The notes beneath the pieces were generated by a model. The model had not been told where the DNA came from. It ran no database searches and saw nothing but the letters and a program-made list of their open reading frames with translations. Position numbers and translations under genes: made by a program. DNA of 57,274 bases from an uncultured Mycoplasmatota bacterium (GTDB lineage Bacteria > Bacillota_I > Bacilli_A > RF39 > UBA660): assembly GCA_946403755.1 (NCBI GenBank), contig CAMJBC010000009.1, positions 1-57,274 on the forward strand. The letters are read 5' to 3'. This document shows, one piece after another, positions 27,601 through 36,574 of the stretch. How positions within the stretch are numbered: position 1 is the stretch's first letter; every line of letters begins with the position of its first letter.

Positions 27601-30600
27601 ACTAATGCTACAGGAACTATTCATATTAATGCATATATTGTTTATGGTAACGATTATGATAGAGTAAGTACAAACGGAAATGAAAAATTACAAGTTAGAT
27701 ATTGTGCTACTGGTTCATTAGCAGGTGCTGTAGATAATGGATCAAGTGGATGGACAGTACCTGCTATAACAACTCATGTTAAGAGTGGCCAATTTGGAAC
27801 AAATAGATATGATTATACAACTGGAATCTATTTAGGTGGTTTAACTGCTGGTACTCATGCTAATTTAAGAGTAGGTATTATTGAAGGTGGAGAAATTTAT
27901 AACTTAATTGGTGGACCTCTTTCAAAATCAACAGAAGAATTTTATAACGATACAATTATGTATATCAAAGGTGGAACTATTGATGTAGTAGTAGGTGGTG
28001 CCGGAAGAACAGCTACTTATGGTAATAGAATTATTCAAATGACTGGTGGAAAAGTTAACTATGCTATCTTCGGTGGTTCAAATGGAATTACTGGTGAAGA
28101 TGGTGGAACTCAAACAGCAGTACTTCGTGGAGAATCATATATTTATATAGGTGGAAATGCTGTAGTAGGAGATACAACATTAGTAAATAACAATACTACT
28201 GAATCAGTTTCACAAGTTGAAGCAGGTAGTGTATTTGGTGCCGGAAATGGTAATAGTGCTAACTCTGAATTAGGTTCAGTTTATAATTCAACTATTATTG
28301 TTGATGATGGCGCTACAATTAGAAGAAATGTCTATGGTGGAGGAAATTATGGAGCAGTTGGTTTTGTATCATCTAATCCACCACAACAAACAACAATTAA
28401 AATTTTAGGTGGAACTGTAAGCGGAAGTGTTTATGGGGCTGCTAATAATAATGGTTCAGGTGGTCTTGGAAGAGTACCAGTAGATACAGTTAACAATGTA
28501 AGTATATTTAATGTAAATACATATGAATCAAGAGGATATACTTGTACAAGTAATGGTGGATGGTATTACACTTGTGTAAAATATGAAGAAGTAGACCAAG
28601 AATGTAATATAAATATTGAAATGACTGGTGGAACAGTTAGTGGAAGTGTCTATGGAGGCTCAAGAAGTAAAGGAGTTGTTCATGGCAACACTGATGTTAA
28701 GATAATTGGTGGAACAGTTTCTACTGATGTATATGGCGGTGGTGAAGGTGGTTTCACAAATAACAATAACCCAGGAACATTTGTTAGTGGAAATGTAGCA
28801 GTTACAATAGGTGATACTTCATCAAGTTCTACACCAACAATTAGTGGAAGTGTCTATGGTGGTAGTGCTTATGGTACTGTTAATGCTTCATCTACTGGGC
28901 AAACTGATGCAACTAAGTCAGTAACAGTAACACTAAATAAAGGAAATGTAGTTAATTCAATATATGGTGGTGCAAAAGGTAGTGATACTTATACTCCTTA
29001 TGTATCTGGAAATATAACAGTTACAACTAATGGTGGAACAGCAACTAACGTTTATGGTGGTTGTGATCAAGCTGGTAAACCAGCTGGAACAAGTTCAGTA
29101 ACATTAAATGGTGGAACATTCACTAATGTATTTGGTGGAGGAAATGCAACTTCACTTGATTATACAAATGTATATCAAAAAGGTGCTACTGTAGGAACTA
29201 TATATGGTGGTTCAAATCAAAGTGGTGATGTATTAATCACTAATGTAAGTATTGAAGATGGAACAACAACAACTGTATATGGTGGAAATAACGTAGGTGG
29301 TACTTGCGGAATTGCAAAAGTAAATGTCAAAGGTGGAACAGTTAGTTCAGCTATCTATGGTGGAGGAAACCAAGTTGCAACAACTGAAACAGATGTTAGA
29401 ATTCAAAATATTGCAAATACTGTTCCTGCTGTATATGGAGGAGGAAACTCTGCAGGAGTAGGAACAACATATGTAAGATTATTATCAGTTAACTCTGCAA
29501 ATAGTATTAACATTACTAACTTATATGGTGGATCTAACACCACTGGTGATGTAACAACATCAAATGTTGAAGTTAACCATGGTACTATAGGAACAATATA
29601 TGGAGCTAATAATCTTGGTGGTAATGTTACAACAACAAATGTAACTGTTAATGCTGGTTCAGCAACTACCGTTTATGGTGGAGGAAACAACGCAACAGCA
29701 GGAACAACAAATGTAACATTAATCAATGGTTCATTTACAAATGTCTATGGTGGTGGACAAGGTGCAAATGCAACTTCAACGGCAACAAATGTACTATTCA
29801 ATGGTGGTACAATTTCCGAAACATTATTTGGTGGAGGAAATGCCGGAGAAGTAGATCAAAATACTGTAGTTACAATTAATAGAAATCAAGTCGCAACAAG
29901 TGCTAAGAATGTATATGGTGGAGGAAACCAAGCTGCAGTTAATGGAAATACAACAGTAACTTTAAATAATGGAACTATTACTCAAACACTATTCGGTGGT
30001 GGTAATGAAGGAGATGTTCTAGGAAATACTACTGTAACCGTAAATGGTGGAACTATGAACCAAGTATATGGTGGAGGAAACCAAGCAGATATTGAAGGTG
30101 GAACAACAGTCAATGTCAATGGTGGAACAGTCGCTGCCAATATATTTGGTGGTGGTAATGAAGGAGAAGTAGACTTAAATACAACTATTAACTTTGCTGG
30201 AGGAAGCGCCAACATGGTATTTGGTGGTGGAAATAAAGCAACAGTTAATGGAAACACTTATTTATTAATAGATGGTGGAAGAGTTACAACTGCTATATAT
30301 GGTGGTGGTAATGAAGGAGCCATTGTTGGAACAACATCAATGACTGTTAACCATTCTCCTGCAAATATCCCAGTAATATATGGAGGAGGAAACCAAGCAG
30401 GAGCTGCTTCTACAAGTGTTATTCTAAATGAAGTTACAGGAAGTAATAATATTCATATTGGAACATTATATGGAGGATCAAATCAAGCTGGAAATATTAA
30501 CTCAACAAGTATAGTTGTTAATACTGGTATTACTGATAATATCTATGGTGGAAATAATGCCGGAGGTACTGTTGGAAATACTAATATTTCAATAGTTGAT

Positions 30601-33600
30601 GGAACTGTAGGATATATCTATGGTGGAGGAAATCAAGCTCCAGTTGATAATACAAATATCATAGTTGATTATGGAACTGTAGATACTATATTTGGTGGAT
30701 GTAATGCAGCAGTTACAAATGAAGATACTTATATTACTATAAATGGTGGAACTATTGGTTCTGGCATTTATGGAGGAGGAAACTTTGGTGCTGTAACTGG
30801 TGATACTCATGTAGTTTTAAATAATAATGATGGAGTAATTCCAAATGTATATGGTGGAGGAAACCAAGCTGGTGCTGATAACACGTATATTAATGTCAAT
30901 ATATCAGCAGTAGGTGGTGCAACTATAGGAAACCTATATGGAGGATCAAATCAAGCTGGAAATATTACATCAACAAATATTACTAAGAATGCAGGAACAG
31001 TTAGTAACTTATACGGTGGAAATAATGCCGGAGGTACTGTAGATACAACAAATGTAACTATTAATGGAGGAGATATTACTACTAACTTATTTGGTGGAGG
31101 TAATGTAGCTCCAGTAGGTGATTCAAATATCACATTAACAAATGGTACAGTTAAGAGTATCTATGGAGGAGGAAACTTTGCTCCAGTTAGTGGAGATACT
31201 ACAGTTAAAATAACTGGTGGTACAGTTCAAGAAGATGTCTTCGGAGGAGGATGTTTAGGAGCTGTAAATGGTTCTACTGATGTTCTTGTAAATGGTGGAA
31301 ACATAAATGGTAGTGTTTATGCTGGTGGAGATGGTTCAACAGCAGTAGTTTATGGAGACACTAAAGTAAGTGTAGGTGACAGTACAACAATTGGTACACC
31401 AACATGTCAAAACAAGAGTGAATGCTCAGTATTTGGTGGAGGAAATGCTGCCAAGACAGGAGCTGAAAATGCTAATAGTTCATTAGCAATAGTTAATATA
31501 GCTGGTGGACATATATATGGAAATGTATATGGAGGACCTAATACATCTAAAGTTAATGGTGGAACTCAAGTAAATATTGGTTCTGATGTTACTTTATCAG
31601 ATGAATTAACAAAAGGAAATATTCATATACATGGAACTGTGTTCGGTGGTGGTGAAGCTAACGCTTCAGGTTCTGAATTCTATGACTGGACATTCATAAG
31701 TGTTACAGATGATATCGTAATTAATATAAATGGAGAAAATTATAACCTAGATATAGATGGATCTATATTTGGTAGTGGTAATGCTTCAACTACATCTGGT
31801 AACAGTTCAATCACAATTAAAAATTTTGGTACATATTCTACACCAAAGAAATGTGTATCTATTCAAAGAACAAACTTATTAACAATCAATAATTCATCTA
31901 TAGCTTTATCTGGAGCATCAGATAGAACTAATGATTACTCTGATGTATTATTTACATTCTCATTAATAGATGAATTAGATTTAATGAATAATTCAACATT
32001 ATACTTAGAAACAGGTACTAATATCTTAAAGAAATTTAAGAGTTTAACTGCTACTGGTGCAGTAGCAACAGTAGATATTGATAGTGATAATAAAACTGTT
32101 ACTAAGAATGTTGATAATAGAATTTATGTTATATCTGGTAAAAATATTAACATTGCTAAAAATGCAAGTGTTACTGAATATGGTGAAGTTATTGGTATGA
32201 CATTCTTCGGAATGTATAAATACAATGGTAATGGAACTGTAAATCAAGGTATTTATGATAAACATGATTTTGATGATGATTTAGATTGGGCAGGTATATT
32301 TGCTCAAGGTTCTTATGTACTTGGATTACATAAAACAAATCATGATATAGAAGCTGATGGTTTCTATACTAATGTAATGGATGAGGAAACTGGAAAGAAC
32401 TCAATTGAATATATTGAGCCAACTCCACCAGCTAGTGCAGAGTATATGTGGCTTGTTGGTAAAAAGATTATTTCTTATGAAGTAGACTTAGTAGCATCTA
32501 AATATTCTACATTAGGTACTTCTGAGCTATCTCTAAGAGACTTCACATTACCAAATACATCATTCCAAATCTTATCATTTGATTCAAGTGCTCTTGCAAG
32601 CGGAATAACTCTTACTACTAAAAATAATATTCCAAGAGTTACTCAAGATGAAACTATTGCTGACACATTAATGGGTCTAACAATGGAAACAAGTAACGCT
32701 GGATGGTTAGTAAATGGTTATACTGAATTTAGAAATGATACAGATACTGATGTAAATGGAACAATCAACTATATTGGTGGTAATAATACATTAACTCCAT
32801 CATTACTATTCTGTTTACATCATGTTAAAAATATTGCTAACGCAGGTAATATGGGTAGTGTAACTATTATGTTACTTGCTGTAACTCAATTAGATGATTT
32901 AAATAAACAGATAGAAAGTTTAGCAATAACAGTAAACTTATCAAGAGTTTTATATACAACAGCTGATTATGAAGCGGCGATGACTGCTGGTAGAAAATAT
33001 GAATTATTTACAAGTACAGCTACAAATATTTCATCTGCTTCATCAATTAGTGCATATTATGCATTATTCCATTCAGGAGATTCTATTTATCATGAAGGAT
33101 ATTATAGATCATTAATTTCTAACTATGTTTTACCTTTAGGAACTAAGATAACAATGTTAGATTTAAGTGGTGAAGGTGTTGATTATTATTATCACGTTAT
33201 TAATGCAAGTGATGTAGCTAATGCACAACAACAACTTCAACAGCAAGGTGATGTTCAATATTTATTATCTATGTTTGAAGTTATGGGTGCTCAGAATAGT
33301 GGTAAATACTATGATGATGAGGCAAAAAATAGTGAGTATTATGATGCAACACTGCAAACGAGTGATGAAGAATTTATATTCATACTTGATTTTGATGATT
33401 GCTCGATCAATTCTAATCAATTAGGCAACTCATTATTAATAGAAATGCTTGATGAAGATGGAGAAACAGTTAATACTGTTCTTGGTCCACAACAAGGAAA
33501 TCTAGTGTATAATATTTATGCTAATAAAGATGCACTAATTGATATAGAAGGTTCTATAGATAAAGAAGTTATCTATAGTGGAGAATCAGTAACAATGGAT

Positions 33601-34371
33601 GTAACTGTTGATTATACACAAAGTCAAGTTAGTGGTTCAGTTGTATATGATACACACTTGTTTGATCAAAAATTAGGTATTAAGATATCACTAATTAATT
33701 CAAATAATGAAGTTGTAAAAGGAACATCTTTATTAGGTTTATATTATTCAATAGGTGATACTAAATATTATCCAAATATTGATGGTACAACGAGAATTAA
33801 GATAGCTGATAGGGTTGATAGTGTTGAAAAATGGATTGTATTAAATACTAGTACATCTAAGCTAGCAACAGGATCTTATAAGATTAGAATTGAATCATTC
33901 GGATCGCCAGATGGTATTTACTATGGTCTTAATTCTTCAGATGTGGTAGAATTAGATATAGACATAGTAAATGAAATCTATGGACTAGATGCTCATGTTG
34001 ATCCTGAGGAAATGGTAATACATGGAGATACGGGATTAAATGCTAATGAAACTAATGAAATAACATATACATTTGACTATAACTCTGGTTTAACAACACC
34101 AAGTATTAGAGTTAAAATGTATAGAAGAAAATATGATGTTGAATTAACTACTGAATATGAATTAGTAGATGCAGCTGATTATTTTGATAGTACATTAACA
34201 ACAACGAGTGTTGAAAAAGAATATAAGATAATAGATCAACCAGAGGATCAATGTACATATACATTTGAAACAAAAGAAGATTTACTTACAGGAACTTATA
34301 AGTTAGAATTTACACTATATGATAGTAATTCACCTATAGGTTCAATAGAAAAATACATATTTATTAAGTAG
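24679..34371 (+). CDS. Giant (3230-residue) beta-solenoid surface protein
   Basis: One uninterrupted 9.7 kb gene. A basic N terminus and a hydrophobic segment (residues 18-36) form a signal anchor. WDGSIAEKF followed by NPY-like DPYVISDGSELAYF (about 46-80) is a common opening of bacterial surface beta-helix proteins. Residues about 175-280 are an E/T/N/K-rich linker with repeated E-E-N-K-T-V. FNGW and DIYASW (about 578-622) resemble an InlB B-repeat; a Tyr-rich part follows. Residues about 1050-2375 are a solenoid of 25-26 residue turns of the form [YF]-G-G-G-N-x3-[VI]-x3-T-x-V-x-[VLI]-x-G-G. The last 300 residues look like two beta-sandwich domains. No LPXTG, SLH or LysM anchor is seen, so it is probably held by the N-terminal segment. 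GGGAGAG lies 12 bases before the ATG. Function: likely a long surface fibre or adhesin. Confidence 0.85.
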   Translation: MLKNIKYNLKKLLKNRKIVVLTILLVLVLNFVVLYNTFSEKTTSTVWDGSIAEKFSSGTGNIKDPYVISDGSELAYFFTLINGNDYLEYFNKYYVIDNNIDLDGRDFSFAKSGKDFSGHVDGQGYSIFNFKLSKSYSDGSSDNYSLFDNLSGATIENINFKDITIEAGNGMKVLDVIEENVTIEDDSTKEENKTVEENNTVIEENKTVEENKTVEEPVEKNETVKEENNTVIEENKTIEEPKKEENKTIEEKKSTETKKSIEINETKKGNSTIEDTNETAFIHNYNVRKVSNETIIEEENNKLKVNVSLFKNVDNSKIKNISVNNIKITSVLNDNYEVASSLFILNDIEYNTLVNININGRSLLDDTTQLIYNYNGASIKTILYTNSSLDLIKDFDENDEFYKYTLSGGKATFEKNYQVDAILSLLNEESDVEWTFSNAIFRMLNTGMDKILMRSIKLRASVPTAHANGKENGTVYINNYEADYNYYMGLNYTYSSDGRIPSKVNKNLYNDNNLVYVQLNYFGTDADGDYTGYVSADDRENKFVYYVVAPVEEILGEEVVRIELIDNPFADRPTGKAFNGWVTKDSDSLIKLDTDTYTRYIVIPVSYANDNTPNSVSVDIYASWTREHYGEVSGSFQNSQQDNLDAYGAHLINEEQIYVEPLTGYYIYGGTVYNGDRYPRYTYTETGTYITGNNTRCRQTACRYFEQAPATYNASYEYYQLLNGQMVAYQPIVTITVDYVVPLGESVAGYYRKVTDNKVPRGANYGDYYYQYTGNNSSNTHPLFYSREDQVCNTTGGCAVTNNTIYEMIPYYDNFGNPNVAVSGGEYYYLATRDTNILRVTGNVSGTWGTGFTKPFTLTALYNHANHPNNYWSISNYRVTSYTDLRVEHIRMNSGVGLINNNSSRAYNAYGIFSAAYKNIKIGRGVTKYNNDNATINAIAGSHNGNNADTGSNTIKYKMIVESGVYNGASATTLTNATGTIHINAYIVYGNDYDRVSTNGNEKLQVRYCATGSLAGAVDNGSSGWTVPAITTHVKSGQFGTNRYDYTTGIYLGGLTAGTHANLRVGIIEGGEIYNLIGGPLSKSTEEFYNDTIMYIKGGTIDVVVGGAGRTATYGNRIIQMTGGKVNYAIFGGSNGITGEDGGTQTAVLRGESYIYIGGNAVVGDTTLVNNNTTESVSQVEAGSVFGAGNGNSANSELGSVYNSTIIVDDGATIRRNVYGGGNYGAVGFVSSNPPQQTTIKILGGTVSGSVYGAANNNGSGGLGRVPVDTVNNVSIFNVNTYESRGYTCTSNGGWYYTCVKYEEVDQECNINIEMTGGTVSGSVYGGSRSKGVVHGNTDVKIIGGTVSTDVYGGGEGGFTNNNNPGTFVSGNVAVTIGDTSSSSTPTISGSVYGGSAYGTVNASSTGQTDATKSVTVTLNKGNVVNSIYGGAKGSDTYTPYVSGNITVTTNGGTATNVYGGCDQAGKPAGTSSVTLNGGTFTNVFGGGNATSLDYTNVYQKGATVGTIYGGSNQSGDVLITNVSIEDGTTTTVYGGNNVGGTCGIAKVNVKGGTVSSAIYGGGNQVATTETDVRIQNIANTVPAVYGGGNSAGVGTTYVRLLSVNSANSINITNLYGGSNTTGDVTTSNVEVNHGTIGTIYGANNLGGNVTTTNVTVNAGSATTVYGGGNNATAGTTNVTLINGSFTNVYGGGQGANATSTATNVLFNGGTISETLFGGGNAGEVDQNTVVTINRNQVATSAKNVYGGGNQAAVNGNTTVTLNNGTITQTLFGGGNEGDVLGNTTVTVNGGTMNQVYGGGNQADIEGGTTVNVNGGTVAANIFGGGNEGEVDLNTTINFAGGSANMVFGGGNKATVNGNTYLLIDGGRVTTAIYGGGNEGAIVGTTSMTVNHSPANIPVIYGGGNQAGAASTSVILNEVTGSNNIHIGTLYGGSNQAGNINSTSIVVNTGITDNIYGGNNAGGTVGNTNISIVDGTVGYIYGGGNQAPVDNTNIIVDYGTVDTIFGGCNAAVTNEDTYITINGGTIGSGIYGGGNFGAVTGDTHVVLNNNDGVIPNVYGGGNQAGADNTYINVNISAVGGATIGNLYGGSNQAGNITSTNITKNAGTVSNLYGGNNAGGTVDTTNVTINGGDITTNLFGGGNVAPVGDSNITLTNGTVKSIYGGGNFAPVSGDTTVKITGGTVQEDVFGGGCLGAVNGSTDVLVNGGNINGSVYAGGDGSTAVVYGDTKVSVGDSTTIGTPTCQNKSECSVFGGGNAAKTGAENANSSLAIVNIAGGHIYGNVYGGPNTSKVNGGTQVNIGSDVTLSDELTKGNIHIHGTVFGGGEANASGSEFYDWTFISVTDDIVININGENYNLDIDGSIFGSGNASTTSGNSSITIKNFGTYSTPKKCVSIQRTNLLTINNSSIALSGASDRTNDYSDVLFTFSLIDELDLMNNSTLYLETGTNILKKFKSLTATGAVATVDIDSDNKTVTKNVDNRIYVISGKNINIAKNASVTEYGEVIGMTFFGMYKYNGNGTVNQGIYDKHDFDDDLDWAGIFAQGSYVLGLHKTNHDIEADGFYTNVMDEETGKNSIEYIEPTPPASAEYMWLVGKKIISYEVDLVASKYSTLGTSELSLRDFTLPNTSFQILSFDSSALASGITLTTKNNIPRVTQDETIADTLMGLTMETSNAGWLVNGYTEFRNDTDTDVNGTINYIGGNNTLTPSLLFCLHHVKNIANAGNMGSVTIMLLAVTQLDDLNKQIESLAITVNLSRVLYTTADYEAAMTAGRKYELFTSTATNISSASSISAYYALFHSGDSIYHEGYYRSLISNYVLPLGTKITMLDLSGEGVDYYYHVINASDVANAQQQLQQQGDVQYLLSMFEVMGAQNSGKYYDDEAKNSEYYDATLQTSDEEFIFILDFDDCSINSNQLGNSLLIEMLDEDGETVNTVLGPQQGNLVYNIYANKDALIDIEGSIDKEVIYSGESVTMDVTVDYTQSQVSGSVVYDTHLFDQKLGIKISLINSNNEVVKGTSLLGLYYSIGDTKYYPNIDGTTRIKIADRVDSVEKWIVLNTSTSKLATGSYKIRIESFGSPDGIYYGLNSSDVVELDIDIVNEIYGLDAHVDPEEMVIHGDTGLNANETNEITYTFDYNSGLTTPSIRVKMYRRKYDVELTTEYELVDAADYFDSTLTTTSVEKEYKIIDQPEDQCTYTFETKEDLLTGTYKLEFTLYDSNSPIGSIEKYIFIK
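27830..31560 (+). repeat. Tandem solenoid repeat region (75-78 bp units)
   Basis: In-frame units of about 75-78 bp coding for Y/F-G-G-G-N turns. Each begins near TATGGTGGAGGAAAC or a close variant. Early turns (27830-29100) are irregular and carry insertions, including a Cys-containing loop at 28541-28608; turns from 29100 to 31300 are regular. Confidence 0.85.
30379..31320 (+). repeat. Higher-order duplication of a six-turn block (about 470 bp)
   Basis: A block of six turns starting with the Tyr codon at 30379 recurs at 30850, 471 bases (157 codons) later, in the same turn order: YGGGNQAG, YGGSNQAGN, YGGNNAGGT, then GGGN-x-APV. At DNA level 26 bases at 30547-30572 are identical to 31015-31040, and about 30 bases from 30469 recur from 30937, both 468 bases apart. 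A diverged twelve-turn relative begins at 29434. Confidence 0.8.
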
Positions 34372-34386
34372 GAAGGAAGATAAGAA

Positions 34387-34488
34387 ATGAAAGAATTATC
34401 AAATAATGAATTATTAGAAGCTTACGAAATGCTTAAAAAGTTTATTAAAACTTTGGAAAAGAGCAAGGAGGAAGTAACACATGACTAA
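34387..34488 (+). CDS. 33-residue helical microprotein
   Basis: ATG 34387 is preceded by AGGAAGGAAGA, a strong ribosome site, and the frame ends in TAA at 34486-34488, overlapping the next gene's ATG (34481) by eight bases. The product is charged and amphipathic (LSNNELLEAYEMLKKF, then KTLEKSKEEV) and should form one helix or coiled coil. It lies 15 bases after the stop of the giant gene. Good ribosome site and overlap argue that it is translated; it may couple translation of the downstream gene or bind its product. Confidence 0.6.
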   Translation: MKELSNNELLEAYEMLKKFIKTLEKSKEEVTHD

Positions 34489-35986
34489 GGAATTGCAAAA
34501 AGAATTTGATGAAATTTTAGCAAACTTAGAAATCCTTCCTACTAATAATGCCAAAAATGTAGAAAAATATGTTGAATACATTGATGGTTATTTAAATAAG
34601 TATACTCAATTATTTAAAGATGCAGAAAGTGAAATAAATGCTAGATATACTGAAACATTAAGCAAGTATTCAACATTAAGATTTGAGGAAGGAAATATAA
34701 GTATTAACTATAATTCATTCAAATTATCTGATAGTAGAGTACCATCAGATGAAAAGATGAATTTACCATATTTATTCTATAAATTAAGAAATTCAACTAG
34801 TCAAAACTTACAAGAAGTTAACAATATAATATTAGAAATCCAAGAGAGTTTTAAAACAGTTGGCGTATTATTAGTTGATAAAGATTTTGATATATCAGAA
34901 AATGTTAATTTATATATGAAATCATTATTAAGTAATAGCGATAATATTCAAGATATATTTAATAGTATATTCTGGAAAACATCTAATTTATTAGGACAAA
35001 TAGAACTTAATTATAGATATTTATATAATAAACATAAATCTAAAATAGATGATTATTTTAAACAAAAATATGCTAATTTTGATTATAACAAATACCTAAA
35101 TTCACATAGAGATTTAGTTAATTCAAATGATTTAGCTAAACATAGTAGTTTAAAATATATATATGATTTGTTTATAAATGGTACTTATGAAGTAGAAGAC
35201 TTTGTTAGTGAAAGTAGAGTACAAAATCTATTTAATAAAGTACTTGCTGATTCTTCTTCAGATAGAAATTATGAATGTTTGATTAAACTTAAAAAGTCTT
35301 TAGTAGAATATAAAGGTTACTTAGATTATGAATATATTATTAAAGACTTTAAAGAATTATATTCTCATCAAGCAGAATATAAAGATTTATTTCCAAATAA
35401 ATTAAAGGAAATAGGTAAGAAAGAATCAACTATTATATCTTTAAATAAGAAGATTAATAAGACTGGATTATTCAAGTTAAGTAAGAAAAAACTTGATATT
35501 GCTTTAACTGAAAGAAATAAATTAATTGATGAACTTATTAATGATTATAAAGAATTAGATGATTTAAGAATAAAGGATTGCATCGCTAATAATGTAACTC
35601 CTGAAAGTAGTTTATATAATATTCTTGTATTTACTTCATATAACTTAGTATATTTTGTAAATTTATTAGAACGTCAGGGTGAAGAAATTACAGTAGAACT
35701 AGTTAATAAACATATGCTTAATCTTCAAAAATATTTATATGATAATTATATTGATATAATTAATAATGTTTATATTAATGAAGATAAACAAATAGATAAA
35801 ATAATAGTAGAGATGTACAAAAGAAATAGTATCATTTTAACAGAAGAAGACATTACTATTGACTCTATTTCAAAATATATAGAAACTGTTGATAAATTAA
35901 TTACATATTTTGATGTATATACAGTTATGATTAATTTAAAAGACGTTGACTTTATATTAAAAGTACCAAATGTACTAAAGAAATAA
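34481..35986 (+). CDS. Cytoplasmic helical protein of the fibre locus, unknown function
   Basis: A 501-residue protein without signal peptide or membrane segment; I do not recognise a family. It is almost entirely helical and charged, with probable coiled coils near residues 1-60 and 310-370 (KESTIISLNKKINKTGLFKL, then LTERNKLIDELINDYKELDD). A few aromatic-rich spots (FWKTSNLLGQIELNYRYLYN) suggest a folded core. AAGGAGGAAGT precedes ATG 34481. It sits between the giant solenoid gene and the SipW/camelysin genes in the same transcript, so a regulatory or assembly role on the inner side of the membrane is an inference. The gene at 39530 is of similar character but I see no clear sequence match. 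Confidence 0.65.
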   Translation: MTKELQKEFDEILANLEILPTNNAKNVEKYVEYIDGYLNKYTQLFKDAESEINARYTETLSKYSTLRFEEGNISINYNSFKLSDSRVPSDEKMNLPYLFYKLRNSTSQNLQEVNNIILEIQESFKTVGVLLVDKDFDISENVNLYMKSLLSNSDNIQDIFNSIFWKTSNLLGQIELNYRYLYNKHKSKIDDYFKQKYANFDYNKYLNSHRDLVNSNDLAKHSSLKYIYDLFINGTYEVEDFVSESRVQNLFNKVLADSSSDRNYECLIKLKKSLVEYKGYLDYEYIIKDFKELYSHQAEYKDLFPNKLKEIGKKESTIISLNKKINKTGLFKLSKKKLDIALTERNKLIDELINDYKELDDLRIKDCIANNVTPESSLYNILVFTSYNLVYFVNLLERQGEEITVELVNKHMLNLQKYLYDNYIDIINNVYINEDKQIDKIIVEMYKRNSIILTEEDITIDSISKYIETVDKLITYFDVYTVMINLKDVDFILKVPNVLKK

Positions 35987-36007
35987 ATATATTAAGTGAG
36001 GTTTATT

Positions 36008-36574
36008 ATGGGAAAAATATTGGATTTTATTAAAGGAATAATAATTACTATATGGGTATTTGTAGCAATAGTAACTACAGTATACTTAATATTCTTTAAT
36101 GAATATAGTGTTAGTCAGATTGGTGATTTATCAATATTTATTGTTGATAATGAAAGATTAGAACCTAGTTTTCATAAAAATGATATAGTAATTGCTAGAA
36201 AAGTAGCTGAAGAATCATATAAAGTTAATGATTATGTATTCTTTTACTTAGATACTACTAATGATAATATTTATATTAATTATGCATCTATTGATAAAAT
36301 AGATAAAAATGAACATGCTGAAGATGCATATCATTTTGGTAAAGATATGGTTTCATATAGTAGTTTAATTGGCCCAGTTAATGGTACTATTGTTTATCAC
36401 AAAGCTGGAGCTGTATTAAGAATATTCTCTTCTAGAATAGGGTTCTTATTCTTAATCATATTACCAACATTATTTGCTTTGGTATATGAAATATTCTCTA
36501 TTGTAGAAGAAGCAAAAGCTGAGGCTAAAGAAGAAGCTAAAGCAGCGGCAGAAAGTGAAAAAAATGAGGGATAA
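36008..36574 (+). CDS. SipW-like signal peptidase homologue without catalytic residues
   Basis: ATG 36008 is used because GTGAGGT lies six bases upstream; a GTG at 35996 is part of that site. The 188-residue protein has a membrane segment (about 10-30), an S26-type core and a second segment (about 143-163) with an Ala/Glu-rich cytoplasmic tail. Aligned to SipW at 37229, D-N-E-R-L-E-P replaces K-T-G-S-M-A-P, so Arg50 stands at the nucleophile Ser, and IYINYAS replaces SYITHRI, so Tyr92 stands at the catalytic His. It keeps KNDIVIARK and the IGPVNG strand. It should not be proteolytic and may act as a chaperone or regulator for SipW substrates. It overlaps the next gene. Confidence 0.72.
   Translation: MGKILDFIKGIIITIWVFVAIVTTVYLIFFNEYSVSQIGDLSIFIVDNERLEPSFHKNDIVIARKVAEESYKVNDYVFFYLDTTNDNIYINYASIDKIDKNEHAEDAYHFGKDMVSYSSLIGPVNGTIVYHKAGAVLRIFSSRIGFLFLIILPTLFALVYEIFSIVEEAKAEAKEEAKAAAESEKNEG

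Noticed and set aside
29982-30257. Long antisense frames across the solenoid gene
   Set aside because: Pro/Val-rich frames opposite Gly/Asn-rich repeats arise from the repeat composition; no ribosome site or family match.
28320-31320. CRISPR-like or satellite repeat array
   Set aside because: The repeats are in frame, diverged and code for solenoid turns inside one long gene; there are no constant direct repeats with unique spacers.
24679-34371. Sortase-anchored adhesin
   Set aside because: No LPXTG-like motif or C-terminal hydrophobic segment with positive tail; the protein ends in a beta domain.
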